NCBI GenBank assembly: GCA_965237635.1
Contig: CBDEFX010000002.1
Location: 992,001-1,056,000 of the forward strand
Source: CBDEFX01 sp965237635
GTDB lineage: Bacteria; Chloroflexota; Dehalococcoidia; Lucifugimonadales; CAUZJF01
Length of the DNA: 64,000 nt
Direction: 5' to 3'
Of the stretch, positions 44,766 through 52,523 are shown piece after piece. Each line of letters opens with the position of its first letter. Positions within the stretch are counted from its first letter, which is position 1. The translations under genes were made by a program, and so were the position numbers. Under the pieces are notes generated by a model that did not search any database, was not told the origin of the DNA, and was given only the letters and a program-made list of their open reading frames with translations.

Positions 44766-45908
44766 TCAGCGCGTCGGGCCCAATAGCTCCTCGCGCAGCC
44801 GGCGTATCACGGTCTGAAGCTCTGCCTCATCCAGGTTGAACGGGTCGACCGCCAGCTCATCGGGGGCGCCGAGATTGTGGAGGAATATCGGAGGGTCGCC
44901 GTCGGCCATCGCCGAATACACCTGGTCCCTGCTGGGCCCGTTCCACTCTCGGGTATACGTCATTAGCGCCGTCGGAATCAGGTAGCTGTGATCGTCATGC
45001 TCGATAGTCACCCTGAGCCCGGGAAACTCGACTAGGGCATCGACGACCTGCTGGCACATCTCACGATAGCGCCGCGTCTCCGCTTCCTCGTCTTCCTCGA
45101 GGAAGAGCTGCAACGCGATAAGAAGCCCTACGATCTCCTCTTTGGCGACCTTCATGCCTCGCCCGATGAACTGACGCGGACTGGCGTTGGCCGATGCGGC
45201 CTCGATTAAGTCGGCCCGCCCGCATAGGATTCCGGTCCCTTGGGGGCCGCGGACTCCCTTGCCTCCGCTGTAGATGACCATGTCCGCGCCCTCAGATATG
45301 TACTTGCGGAGGTTGGCCCTGGGAGGAATCGCACCGGCGGCGTCTATTATAACCGGCACATCTCGCGCATGCGCCATCTCGCAGACCTGCTCGAGCGTGA
45401 GGGCGCGACGTGATATGAACGGGGCTAGGACGTAAGCGACCGCTGCCGTACGGTCTGTAAAGGCCCCCTCGAGCTGCCACGGATGGCAGCGACGGCCATC
45501 GCCGAACCCGACCAGCTCGGCCCCCGTGGCTCGGTAGAGCTGGTCGTAGGGGAACCGATGGCTGTTGTGGATAAGGACCTCGTTCTTGAGGCCGGTGGTA
45601 TCGGGTAGCTGCGCCATCTTGACCGGATCGGAGCCGGCCGTGCAGGCGGCCGCCTGTAGTATGAGCCCCCCCGCCGAGCCACTGGTCACCAGGCCCGCCT
45701 CTGCGCCCGTAACTTTGGCTATGGTCTCGCTAGCCTTCCTGTTGAGCTCTTCGATGCTGACCATCACGGCGGCGGCCTGGTTCATGGACTCCATGACTTC
45801 GGGGCGGAGCTTGCTGCCTCCATACTGGGTGACGGCGCCCGACGCGCAGATTATCGGACTGATGCCTATGGCGCGATAAACGGCTGCAGGGTCATCGTCG
45901 CGTGTCAT
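44766..45908 (-). CDS. SelA-like PLP-dependent enzyme
   Basis: 380 residues of the SelA/DgaE branch of fold-type I PLP enzymes. The opening INCASGAVTQYGGSKL-like segment (here SPIICASGAVTQYGG), the PVIIDAAGAIPPRANLRKY strand with the cofactor Asp, and the lysine-bearing VIYSGGKGVRGPQGTGILCG are clear. True SelA is about 460 residues with an N-terminal tRNA-binding domain, which is missing here, so a role like D-glucosaminate-6-phosphate ammonia-lyase or another unknown lyase is more likely than selenocysteine synthase. Start ATG 45908 has AGAGG upstream. Confidence 0.8.
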   Translation of the reverse strand: MTRDDDPAAVYRAIGISPIICASGAVTQYGGSKLRPEVMESMNQAAAVMVSIEELNRKASETIAKVTGAEAGLVTSGSAGGLILQAAACTAGSDPVKMAQLPDTTGLKNEVLIHNSHRFPYDQLYRATGAELVGFGDGRRCHPWQLEGAFTDRTAAVAYVLAPFISRRALTLEQVCEMAHARDVPVIIDAAGAIPPRANLRKYISEGADMVIYSGGKGVRGPQGTGILCGRADLIEAASANASPRQFIGRGMKVAKEEIVGLLIALQLFLEEDEEAETRRYREMCQQVVDALVEFPGLRVTIEHDDHSYLIPTALMTYTREWNGPSRDQVYSAMADGDPPIFLHNLGAPDELAVDPFNLDEAELQTVIRRLREELLGPTR

Positions 45909-45985
45909 GAGGTACCTCTGTCAGGTTTTCGGCGGCCCCTCTCACAGGGTAGCCTGGCAGATTATACCACCCGCGCCCGCTCGGT

Positions 45986-48203
45986 TTACTCGACAACCAG
46001 AGTCCCAGTTGTCTCGCTCTCCGCGTAGCGGATTGTGAACTCTCCGGCGGCATTTGGGACGAAATCGAACGTGGTAATGATTCCGCTCATAACGTTCTGC
46101 CCGTCCGCCGAGGGAGTGTAGAAGGGCTCGATAGACACCGTGTCTCCTCCCCTTAAGGCAGTGTTGTAGAACCTGACCCGTATGTCCTTCTGGACGACGA
46201 TCCTGTCGGGTATGATTCGACCGCGTCGGAGGTCGTGAATCAGTGAGAACTGCTGAAGACCTAGCTCCGGCGTTACTTCCCTGGCCTCTTCCAGGCTATC
46301 TACGACTATGAAATCGCCCTCATAGCCGTGTCCCACATTGTGCATCTTGAATTCTCCGGACTCGTCCGACGTGAACTCCTCTACACCCGAGGTCCCAGGA
46401 GGGAAAAAGTTCGTGCTTTGCAGAAAGGGCTCGATCCTAAACTGATTAACGTGCTCGCTATGCAGCCTCGTCATGAAGAGCTTCAACGGCACGTCCTTGA
46501 GAACCACGACTCTGGGTGGGAAGAATCCTCTCGCGGAGTAGTCCTCTATTGTCGCGATCTGCTGTTCCTTGGGAAGCGGGCCGGGGGCAGTTGCAGGAGT
46601 AGGGGTTGGGGGAACCGGAGACGGAGTCGGAGCAGGAGTTCGAGTCGGTGTCGGGAGCGCGGCAGTCTGAGTCGGCGTTGGGGGTGCAGGAGTTTGCGTC
46701 GGCGGCGTCGGAGCGGGAGTCTGGCCCGGGATTGTGACAGTAGTCGGAGCCGGCGCGACTGTTGGAATGGTCGTCGGAGTCGGAGTTGGTTGCTCAGCTA
46801 CAACGGTAGGAGTTGGCGTAGGCTCGGGCGTCGCAGTCGTGGTGGGCGTTGCCACAGGTGTCGATTGCGCTGCGGCTACGACCGCTGGCGTCGTCGTCGG
46901 CACATGCTCCATCTCCTCCATGTCTTCCATGGTAGGCGGCGGAGGCACGACTGCGGTCACCGCCTCTCCGCCTTCGGAGACCACGAACCAGGTCTCGCCT
47001 ACGTTCTGCCCCAGGGCGTCGCCTGGTATTGGGTCAGCGGCAAAGTAGTACAGCGGCCAGCCGTTGAAAGTGACCTGGGTATACCCGTCCTCGCGGGTGA
47101 CACTCCCCAGTGAGGCGCTATCCACACCCTCCTCGGCAACCGGATCGCCAACCGTCAGAAAAGAAGGCCAGGCCAGCGCGCACCCGCGCGTACATGTGGG
47201 CTCGGCTCTTTCGTCGTCGGTAAACAGGTACAAGGTGCGCCCGATCAGATCGGTAAGGATAGTCCCATAGTCCGGGTGCCGGGAGGTCGACGCCTTGGCG
47301 TTGCGCTGGATAGCCGCGCCGTGTGTAGAGAGGACGTACCAGATCTCGCCCGAGTTCTGACCCTTGGCGTCCCCCGGTTTCACATCCGGCGCAAAATAGT
47401 ACAGCGGCCAGCCATTGTAGGTAACCTGAGTGCCGCCGTCCTCTCGGTCAATGCTGCCCAGCCGGCCAGCCGATACGCCGGCGTCCGCGACGGGTTCGCC
47501 CACTGTGAGTAGCGGGGGCCAGGCCCTGGCACACCCGGTGAAGCAGTTGGATACATTCCGCTCATCGACGGTGAACAGGTACAAAGTACGTCCGCTGGCA
47601 TCGACGAGAATGGTCCCCAGCTCAGGGTGTTCGGAGGTAGTCACCAGGGCGTTGTCCTGGATGGGGCCGCCGTGGACGGAAACCGCGAACCATATATCAC
47701 CCACGTCCTGGCCCATTGCGCTGCCGAGCTGGGCGTCGGCGGCAAAGTAGTAGGGCGGCCAGCCGTTATACGTGACCTGCATGGCACCATCTTGTCGGTC
47801 TAAGGTGCCCAACGCACCTTCTGTCACTCCCTCCTCGGCCAGCGGGTCTCCAAACGTCAACAGTGGGGGAAACGCCTCGGCGCAGCCTCCCGAGCATTTG
47901 GAAACCTTACGCTCGTCGTTGGTAGAAAGGTACAAGGTGCGGCCGGTAGGATCAGTGAGAATCGCCCCCAACTCAGGGTGATCCGTCAGCTTGATCGTGG
48001 CCGGCTCACTCGGCAGGATTAGGAGTCGGCTGGGTCGTCGGAATCGCTGTCGCCGCGACAGGTGACGGTACAGCAGGAGAAACGACAACCGCGGCCGGGC
48101 TCGGCTCGCGAACGGCCGGCGTCCGGGTAGGCTCGGTGGTCCCGCCACCACAGGCGGCTAAGAAGACAACGAATATGGCAGCGAGCGAGCCAATCCGCAA
48201 CAT
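45986..48203 (-). CDS. Lipoprotein with three Yx(FWY)xxD-type repeats and cupredoxin-like C-terminus (frameshift in linker)
   Basis: The start, ATG 48203 with GGAGG upstream, gives a lipoprotein signal peptide (IGSLAAIFVVFLAACGGG) and Pro/Thr linker that stop at TGA 48006-48008. The rest is in another frame: three repeats of about 110 residues, each with GRTLYLFTxDER, a Cys pair (NCFTGCARAWPPL) and TYNGWPLYYFAxD, the signature of secreted COG4315-type lipoproteins. A TPTP-rich linker follows, then two cupredoxin-like domains (FFPPRVVVLKDVPLKLFMTR; RIIPDRIVVQKDIRVRFYN). A one-base shift near 48010 joins the parts into one protein; it may be a sequencing error or an inactivating change. Confidence 0.8.
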
Positions 48204-48274
48204 CCGTCCTCCATCCAGGGCTCGCATCTTACTACGCTCGAAGAGTCAGCGCCCGATGCCATGGGAATTCATCT

Positions 48275-48658
48275 TCACAGCGACAAGGACCGGAAAACGG
48301 CTGCCATCCCCATCTTGTCTATAGCGCCTGAGGCGATATCCACCATAGCTTGGTACAAACGCTGTTCCGGGTCTTTGATCGGCACGCCGTTGATCTCCAG
48401 AAAGACGAGGGCGCATGCGAGAGCCGTGCGCTTGTTGCCGTCGAAAAGGGGGTGGTTTCTCGATAAATGGAAGGCGTATGCGGCCGCCATCTCATAGAGG
48501 TCTCGATGCAGCCATTCTCCGCCGAACGAGGCGCCCGGCATGTCCAGGGCAGACCGGAGAAGACCCATGTCCCGAATCCCAGGCCGGCCGCCATAGCGCT
48601 CAACCTGGTCGACATGGACCCTGACCACGTCCGCCAAGCGCAGGAATATCGGCGCCAT
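48275..48658 (-). CDS. doc: Doc-type toxin (Fic/Doc family)
   Basis: 127 residues. The Fic/Doc core is HLSRNHPLFDGNKRTALACAL, close to the family consensus HPFxxGNKRxA, preceded by RDMGLLRSALDMPGASFGG, as in phage P1-type Doc. Doc proteins phosphorylate elongation factor Tu and stop translation. The gene follows an AbrB-type antitoxin gene by 13 bases, a standard type II toxin-antitoxin order. Confidence 0.93.
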   Translation of the reverse strand: MAPIFLRLADVVRVHVDQVERYGGRPGIRDMGLLRSALDMPGASFGGEWLHRDLYEMAAAYAFHLSRNHPLFDGNKRTALACALVFLEINGVPIKDPEQRLYQAMVDIASGAIDKMGMAAVFRSLSL

Positions 48659-48671
48659 GAGCCTGGGACCG

Positions 48672-48899
48672 CTAGTCGGCCAGCTTGCTCAGAGTGTCGC
48701 CGTGACGAGCGTTGACCCGGCCCAGGGCCTCGGTAACGCGTTCGTGTCGTTCGCCGTCCCGAGCAGGTGAGATTATCAGACTCTCGCCGTCGGTAACGAT
48801 CTCCAATGGCGTGGTCATGTCGATATGCAGGACTTCCAAGAGCGCCTTGTCGATGATCAGAGCGGCACTATTCCCATGCTGAGTAAGGGTCTTGATCAT
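48672..48899 (-). CDS. AbrB/MazE-like antitoxin
   Basis: 75 residues. The N-terminal swapped-hairpin AbrB DNA-binding fold is shown by IKTLTQHGNSAALIIDKALL and PLEIVTDGESLIISPA; the last 25 residues (RVTEALGRVNARHGDTLSK) would bind and block Doc. It is first in the pair and probably represses its own promoter, where a TGTATATACA palindrome overlaps the start region. Confidence 0.9.
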   Translation of the reverse strand: MIKTLTQHGNSAALIIDKALLEVLHIDMTTPLEIVTDGESLIISPARDGERHERVTEALGRVNARHGDTLSKLAD

Positions 48900-48934
48900 T
48901 GTCCATCACCAAGATTTAGTGTGAGGTGCATCAT

Positions 48935-48949
48935 TGTATATACATTATA
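48935..48949 (-). promoter_or_regulatory. Toxin-antitoxin promoter (-10 TATAAT) with palindromic operator
   Basis: On the minus strand GTGCTATAAT (extended -10; TATAAT at 48944-48949) runs straight into the perfect 10-bp palindrome TGTATATACA (48935-48944), 36-45 bases ahead of the antitoxin ATG. An AbrB-type repressor bound here would cover the start of transcription. Confidence 0.6.
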
Positions 48950-49207
48950 GCACCACACGGGCCCACGACATTTCAGGCAGAATCTAGCAGCACGGTGACC
49001 GTCTAACTTCGTGTGCGGGTTTTCGAGATGTCTCCCTGAGTCCCGCATCGGGACGAAGGGCCTGGGGTGGTTGGGCTCCCTCGTCCCACCAGCCTGCCAA
49101 GTACATTCAATCGGGTACTGCCTGCCTGTATGACCAAGTCCCCACCCCAGATTCTTCCCCCGACGCGGCGTCGGGGTCAGAAAACATTACGTTCCGTCCT
49201 CGTTTAG
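48950..49207. other. Intergenic interval with type-C repeat
   Basis: Contains TGTGCGGGTTTTCGAGATG, TCTCCCTGAGTCCCGCATCG, GGACGAAGGGCCTGGGG (49016-49068), which matches 14361-14415 in inverse orientation over roughly 60 bases. No gene. Confidence 0.55.
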
Positions 49208-49450
49208 CTAGGATTCCAGCAGGCCCGCCACAGAGAGGTCCTCGTCGAGTTCATCCCAGTGAATCCCTACGCCGTTTCCGATCAGTCGCCAGTTTTCTCT
49301 CTGGGCTTCGTTAGCCTGTCTCAATCGGGGGAACCACTCGATAGGCACACCTAACTCCCGCCCGTCCACGAGGCGAACGTGCATCATGTCGCTATCGAAC
49401 CACACCTGTGAGGCCTTGGCGTCAAGTGGCCTGGCTACCGAAGAACTCAT
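49208..49450 (-). CDS. DUF2442 protein
   Basis: 80 residues with the DUF2442 core ASQVWFDSDMMHVRLVDGRE, then VPIEWFPRLRQANEAQRENW and IHWDELDEDLSVAGLL. Its ATG lies inside the 3' end of the DUF4160 gene (29-base overlap) and is preceded by AAGGAG, so the two are translationally coupled. DUF4160-DUF2442 pairs recur in bacteria and are suspected toxin-antitoxin-like modules; that role is inference. Confidence 0.88.
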   Translation of the reverse strand: MSSSVARPLDAKASQVWFDSDMMHVRLVDGRELGVPIEWFPRLRQANEAQRENWRLIGNGVGIHWDELDEDLSVAGLLES

Positions 49451-49667
49451 CCCACTTCTCCTTCAAGAAATCCGACTGTTCAAGAACTATCCGTCTCAAT
49501 TCAGTTAGCTCGTGGCTCCTGAAGTTGGCTGAAGCAGCGAGACTGACTGGCGCAACCCAGAACTTTGCGTACCTGCCCGCCGCCTCGACATGGATGTGAG
49601 GAGGTTCATCCCGCTCGTTGCTGAAGAAGAAAAAACGAAACCCTCCTATCCTCATGACAGTTGGCAT
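49422..49667 (-). CDS. DUF4160 protein
   Basis: 81 residues: MPTVMRIGGFRFFFFSNERD, EPPHIHVEAAGRYAKFWV, ELTELRRIVLEQSDFLKEKW, the full usual DUF4160 pattern with its conserved EPPHIHV. GGGGAG precedes the ATG. First gene of the coupled DUF4160-DUF2442 pair, 300 bases from the Doc/AbrB locus. Confidence 0.9.
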   Translation of the reverse strand: MPTVMRIGGFRFFFFSNERDEPPHIHVEAAGRYAKFWVAPVSLAASANFRSHELTELRRIVLEQSDFLKEKWDEFFGSQAT

Positions 49668-49805
49668 GGTGGGTAACTCCCCGCGGAGAATAACATCGTC
49701 TATCTTTGCTGACAGCTAGTCAAGGTGCTCGTGTGTGAGGTCGGGGCTAGTCGTCTTGGTGATATCAACCAACCTACGACCGTTGTCAAAGGCGCACTGC
49801 GAAGC

Positions 49806-49980
49806 CAACGTTGATTCTCTCGCAAAAAGTCTGTGTAGGTCGAATTAGAACAAACGTACCCACGTCTGGGTACAATATACAGTCTCTGTTCCGTATACTA
49901 CCCCAACATACGGTATCGCTCAGATGTGCTAAATCTCTGGAACTTCCTCAAAACGGATTTTTACGAGGGAATCAACGTTG
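49806..49980. mobile_element. MITE-like element, copy 1 (165-bp core)
   Basis: Core 49811-49975 with ends TTGATTCTCTCGCAAAAAG and (inverted) TTGATTCCCTCGTAAAAAT. A second copy with the same length and five differences lies at 53490-53654 in opposite orientation. Internal inverted sequences GTACCCA/TGGGTAC and CCGTAT/ATACGG would form strong hairpins. Here the inverted ends extend to CAACG/CGTTG outside the core; CG dinucleotides flank it. Confidence 0.8.
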
Positions 49981-49988
49981 CCTAATTG

Positions 49989-50414
49989 TCAATCCAGCCT
50001 GTCGGCTTGGCCCCGGAACGTACGCACGTGCAAACCGCGTTTGGCGGCTTCTGCTTCCTCTAGGGCCTCGACCTGATCAACGCCCATACGCCACAGGCCG
50101 GCTGTGTTGAAGTTGTCATCTAGCTCAATATACATGGCAACATCAAACAGGTATCCCTTATTGCGTCCGAAACGGCCTAGGCGCCCAGCGGGATTCACTT
50201 CAGGCGTCGTCCACGACTTCCTCGCCTTGATCTGGACGCGAAGCTCTCCCGATCTAGCATCGTAGCCGTCTGACGGCTCCCACATCAGGTCCATCTTCTG
50301 GCACGCTGTAAGCTCTCCTATCAGCGGAGGCAGTTCTCGTCCCCCAAGCTCTAACTCCTTCGCCGCTCTCCTCGCTGCTTGTAGGAGTCGTTCCTGCGCT
50401 TGAGTTAGCGCTAT
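49989..50414 (-). CDS. Hypothetical protein, PD-(D/E)xK-like, probable ATA start
   Basis: 141 residues. It opens ALTQAQERLLQAARRAAKEL, LGGRELPPLIGELTACQKM and continues PSDGYDARSGELRVQIKARK, where D and Q-x-K are spaced as in PD-(D/E)xK nuclease-like folds; then VNPAGRLGRFGRNKGYLFDV. The queA stop codon TAA leads into GGAGG, and four bases later comes ATA, with no usual start codon until ATG 50294, which would cut off the conserved-looking first 40 residues. ATA 50414 is therefore the likely start. Co-transcribed with queA. Confidence 0.65.
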   Translation of the reverse strand: MALTQAQERLLQAARRAAKELELGGRELPPLIGELTACQKMDLMWEPSDGYDARSGELRVQIKARKSWTTPEVNPAGRLGRFGRNKGYLFDVAMYIELDDNFNTAGLWRMGVDQVEALEEAEAAKRGLHVRTFRGQADRLD

Positions 50415-50423
50415 GTTGCCTCC

Positions 50424-51455
50424 TTACATAACCACCATAGCGTCGCCGAAGCTGTAGAACCGATAGCGACGCTCGGCCGCCTCACGATAGGCCCTGAGTA
50501 CCAGCTCCCTGCCGGCAAACGCGCTGGTGAGCATCAAAAGCGTAGAGCGCGGCAGGTGGAAGTTGGTCACGAGCGCGTCGACTACCCGGAAGTCGTGCCC
50601 GGGGTGGATGAAGAGGTCGGCCCAGCCGGAGCCTGGCGCGACGGCTTGATCAGTACCACTCTGAAGGGAGGCGGCCTGCTCCAGCAGCCGCACCGCTGTC
50701 GTGCCCACGGAGATGATCCTCCGGCCGTCGCGCTTGGCCCGGTTCACGGCGTCGGCGGCCTCCGGACTGAGCTCCCAGTATTCGGAGTGCAGCTCGTGAG
50801 ACGCAACGTCTTCCGATCTGACCGGGCGGAACGAGTCCCAACCGACGTGCAGGGTCACGAACGCAAGTTCAGCCCCGACAGCGCGTATTCTGTCCAGTAG
50901 GCCGGGGGTAAAGTGCAGACCGGCAGTCGGCGCGGCGACGCTACCAGTAATACGGGCGTAGACGGTCTGATATCGCTCGGTGTCTTCCAGAGGTTCGTGG
51001 ACGTACGGAGGCAAAGATATAACGCCGAGCCTGTCGAGGTCCTCCTCGCTGGACAGACGGATGATCCTGTCGCCACCGGCCTCGACTCGTTGGACCTCGC
51101 CGTCCAACCGGTATCCATCGCGCGAGACCTCGAACCTGTCTCCTTCGCGCATCCCATGGCCAGGGCGTGCGAGCGCCCGCCAGACTCCGGGCGAGAGGCG
51201 GTGCAGTAGGAGAAGCTCTATCTTACCGCCTGTGCCAGAGCGTGTGCCGTGCAGCCTCGCGGGGAATACTCGGCTGTCGTTGAAAACGAGTAGGTCACCT
51301 GGGCGCAGGTATTGGGGCAGATCATAAAAATGGCGGTGCTGGATGGAGCCGTCGGCCCGGGAGACGACCATCAGCCGGGAGTGGTCCCGAGGGTCCATCG
51401 GGGTCTGAGCTATCAGCTCCTTCGGCAGATGGTAGTCGAAGTCGCTCGTCTTCAT
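50424..51455 (-). CDS. queA: S-adenosylmethionine:tRNA ribosyltransferase-isomerase
   Basis: 343 residues from ATG 51455. It transfers and isomerises the ribosyl part of S-adenosylmethionine onto 7-aminomethyl-deazaguanine tRNA to make epoxyqueuosine. Signature segments are FDYHLPKELIAQTPMDPRDH, DLLVFNDSRVFPARLHG, SVAAPTAGLHFTPGLL, ELAFVTLHVGWDSFRPV and TNFHLPRSTLLMLTSAFAG. Starts 31 bases after folD and ends with ATG-TAA, the TAA being part of the next gene's ribosome site. Confidence 0.96.
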   Translation of the reverse strand: MKTSDFDYHLPKELIAQTPMDPRDHSRLMVVSRADGSIQHRHFYDLPQYLRPGDLLVFNDSRVFPARLHGTRSGTGGKIELLLLHRLSPGVWRALARPGHGMREGDRFEVSRDGYRLDGEVQRVEAGGDRIIRLSSEEDLDRLGVISLPPYVHEPLEDTERYQTVYARITGSVAAPTAGLHFTPGLLDRIRAVGAELAFVTLHVGWDSFRPVRSEDVASHELHSEYWELSPEAADAVNRAKRDGRRIISVGTTAVRLLEQAASLQSGTDQAVAPGSGWADLFIHPGHDFRVVDALVTNFHLPRSTLLMLTSAFAGRELVLRAYREAAERRYRFYSFGDAMVVM

Positions 51456-51486
51456 GCCAGCGCCGCTCTGCAGCTCCGGACGCCCG

Positions 51487-52374
51487 TCACCCATCAACCG
51501 AAAGTCGGGCCGCCTTGAGGGTGTTACTCAGCAACATCGCGATGGTCATTGGGCCAACCCCGCCGGGCACCGGGCTGATAGCGGCCACCTTCTCGGATAC
51601 CGGGCCAAAGTCCACGTCGCCGACCAGGCGGTAGCCGCTCTTTCGCTTCGGCGCTTCGACCCGGTTGATGCCGACGTCGATGACCATCGCGTCTTCGTTA
51701 ACCATGTCCGCGGTGATAAACAGGGGCTGTCCTATCGCCGCGATTAGGATGTCTGCCTGTCGAGTGACAGAGGCCAGGTCATTGGTCTTGCTGTGGCAAA
51801 CAGTGACTGTCGCGTTGGCACCTGTCATCCGCTGCATCAGTAATATCGAGATTGGCTTGCCGACGATCTCGCTCCGGCCGCATACGACGACGTGCTTACC
51901 GGCAGGGTCAAACCCACTGCGTAAGAGCATCTGCTGTATGCCCGCCGGCGTAGCCGGAACGAATCGGTGTCTGCCCTCCACCAGTCGCCCCATGTTAACG
52001 GGATGCAGGCCATCGACGTCCTTGTCCGGGCTGATGGCTTCGATAACGGCATTCTTGTCGATATGGTCGGGCAGCGGAAGCTGTACCAGGATCCCGTGGA
52101 ATTGCTCGTCTTTGTTGAGTTCTTCGACCTGTGCAAGCAAAGCGTCTTGGGAGACGTCGGACGAGAGCCTGACATCTTCGGCCACCATGCCCGCCTCTGT
52201 AGCCGCGCGTTGCTTGTTGCGGACGTATACGGCCGATGCGGGGTCGTCCCCTACCAGCACGACCGCCAGTCCTGGGACGACACCATGCTCGTTCTTTGTT
52301 TCCGCTACCCCTTGCGCCACCTCGTCCCTAATCTCCGCCGCGAGGTGTATGCCGTCGATCAGCTTGGCTTTCAA
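51487..52374 (-). CDS. folD: Methylenetetrahydrofolate dehydrogenase/cyclohydrolase
   Basis: 295 residues if TTG 52374 is used (GGAGG 11 bases upstream; product begins KAKLIDGIHLAAEIRDEV as other FolD proteins do); ATG 52392 is the alternative. Motifs: YVRNKQRAATEAGM with the catalytic Lys, ILVQLPLPDHIDKNAV, PDKDVDGLHPVNMGRL, CGRSEIVGKPISILL and PVPGGVGPMTIAMLL. It interconverts one-carbon folates. Transcribed away from metF, a related one-carbon gene. Confidence 0.96.
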   Translation of the reverse strand: MKAKLIDGIHLAAEIRDEVAQGVAETKNEHGVVPGLAVVLVGDDPASAVYVRNKQRAATEAGMVAEDVRLSSDVSQDALLAQVEELNKDEQFHGILVQLPLPDHIDKNAVIEAISPDKDVDGLHPVNMGRLVEGRHRFVPATPAGIQQMLLRSGFDPAGKHVVVCGRSEIVGKPISILLMQRMTGANATVTVCHSKTNDLASVTRQADILIAAIGQPLFITADMVNEDAMVIDVGINRVEAPKRKSGYRLVGDVDFGPVSEKVAAISPVPGGVGPMTIAMLLSNTLKAARLSVDG

Positions 52375-52408
52375 GTGATGAATAACCTCCATCGGACGAC
52401 CCGCCCCA

Positions 52409-52414
52409 ATTATA
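52409..52414 (-). promoter_or_regulatory. Candidate folD promoter -10
   Basis: TATAAT on the minus strand, with TTCATT 18 bases upstream as a weak -35. Predicted start of transcription about 25-30 bases ahead of the TTG start of folD. Confidence 0.45.
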
Positions 52415-52443
52415 TACGGCCGCTCCCTGCAGAATGAAGCCGC

Positions 52444-52496
52444 TTTCAATTGGCCGGTACCACGACTATAATGTCGCCGACCCGAGAGCTCTCGGG
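52444..52496 (+). promoter_or_regulatory. Candidate metF promoter and 16-bp palindrome
   Basis: TTTCAA (52444-52449), 17-base spacer, TATAAT (52467-52472). A perfect palindrome CCCGAGAGCTCTCGGG (52481-52496) lies at the expected transcript start, 27 bases before the metF GTG. It could be an operator or a 5' hairpin. Confidence 0.55.
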
Positions 52497-52523
52497 AACC
52501 CTGATTAGGCGAGGCCAGCGACA

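Noticed and set aside
46328..47113. Plus-strand open frame of 261 codons inside the repeat lipoprotein gene
   Set aside because: Antisense to a Pro/Thr-rich coding repeat; Ser/Arg-rich product typical of a shadow frame.
49811..50110. Frame MILSQKVCVGRIRTNVPT found in both MITE copies
   Set aside because: It exists because the two copies are near-identical; it runs into unrelated flanking DNA and has no start signals.
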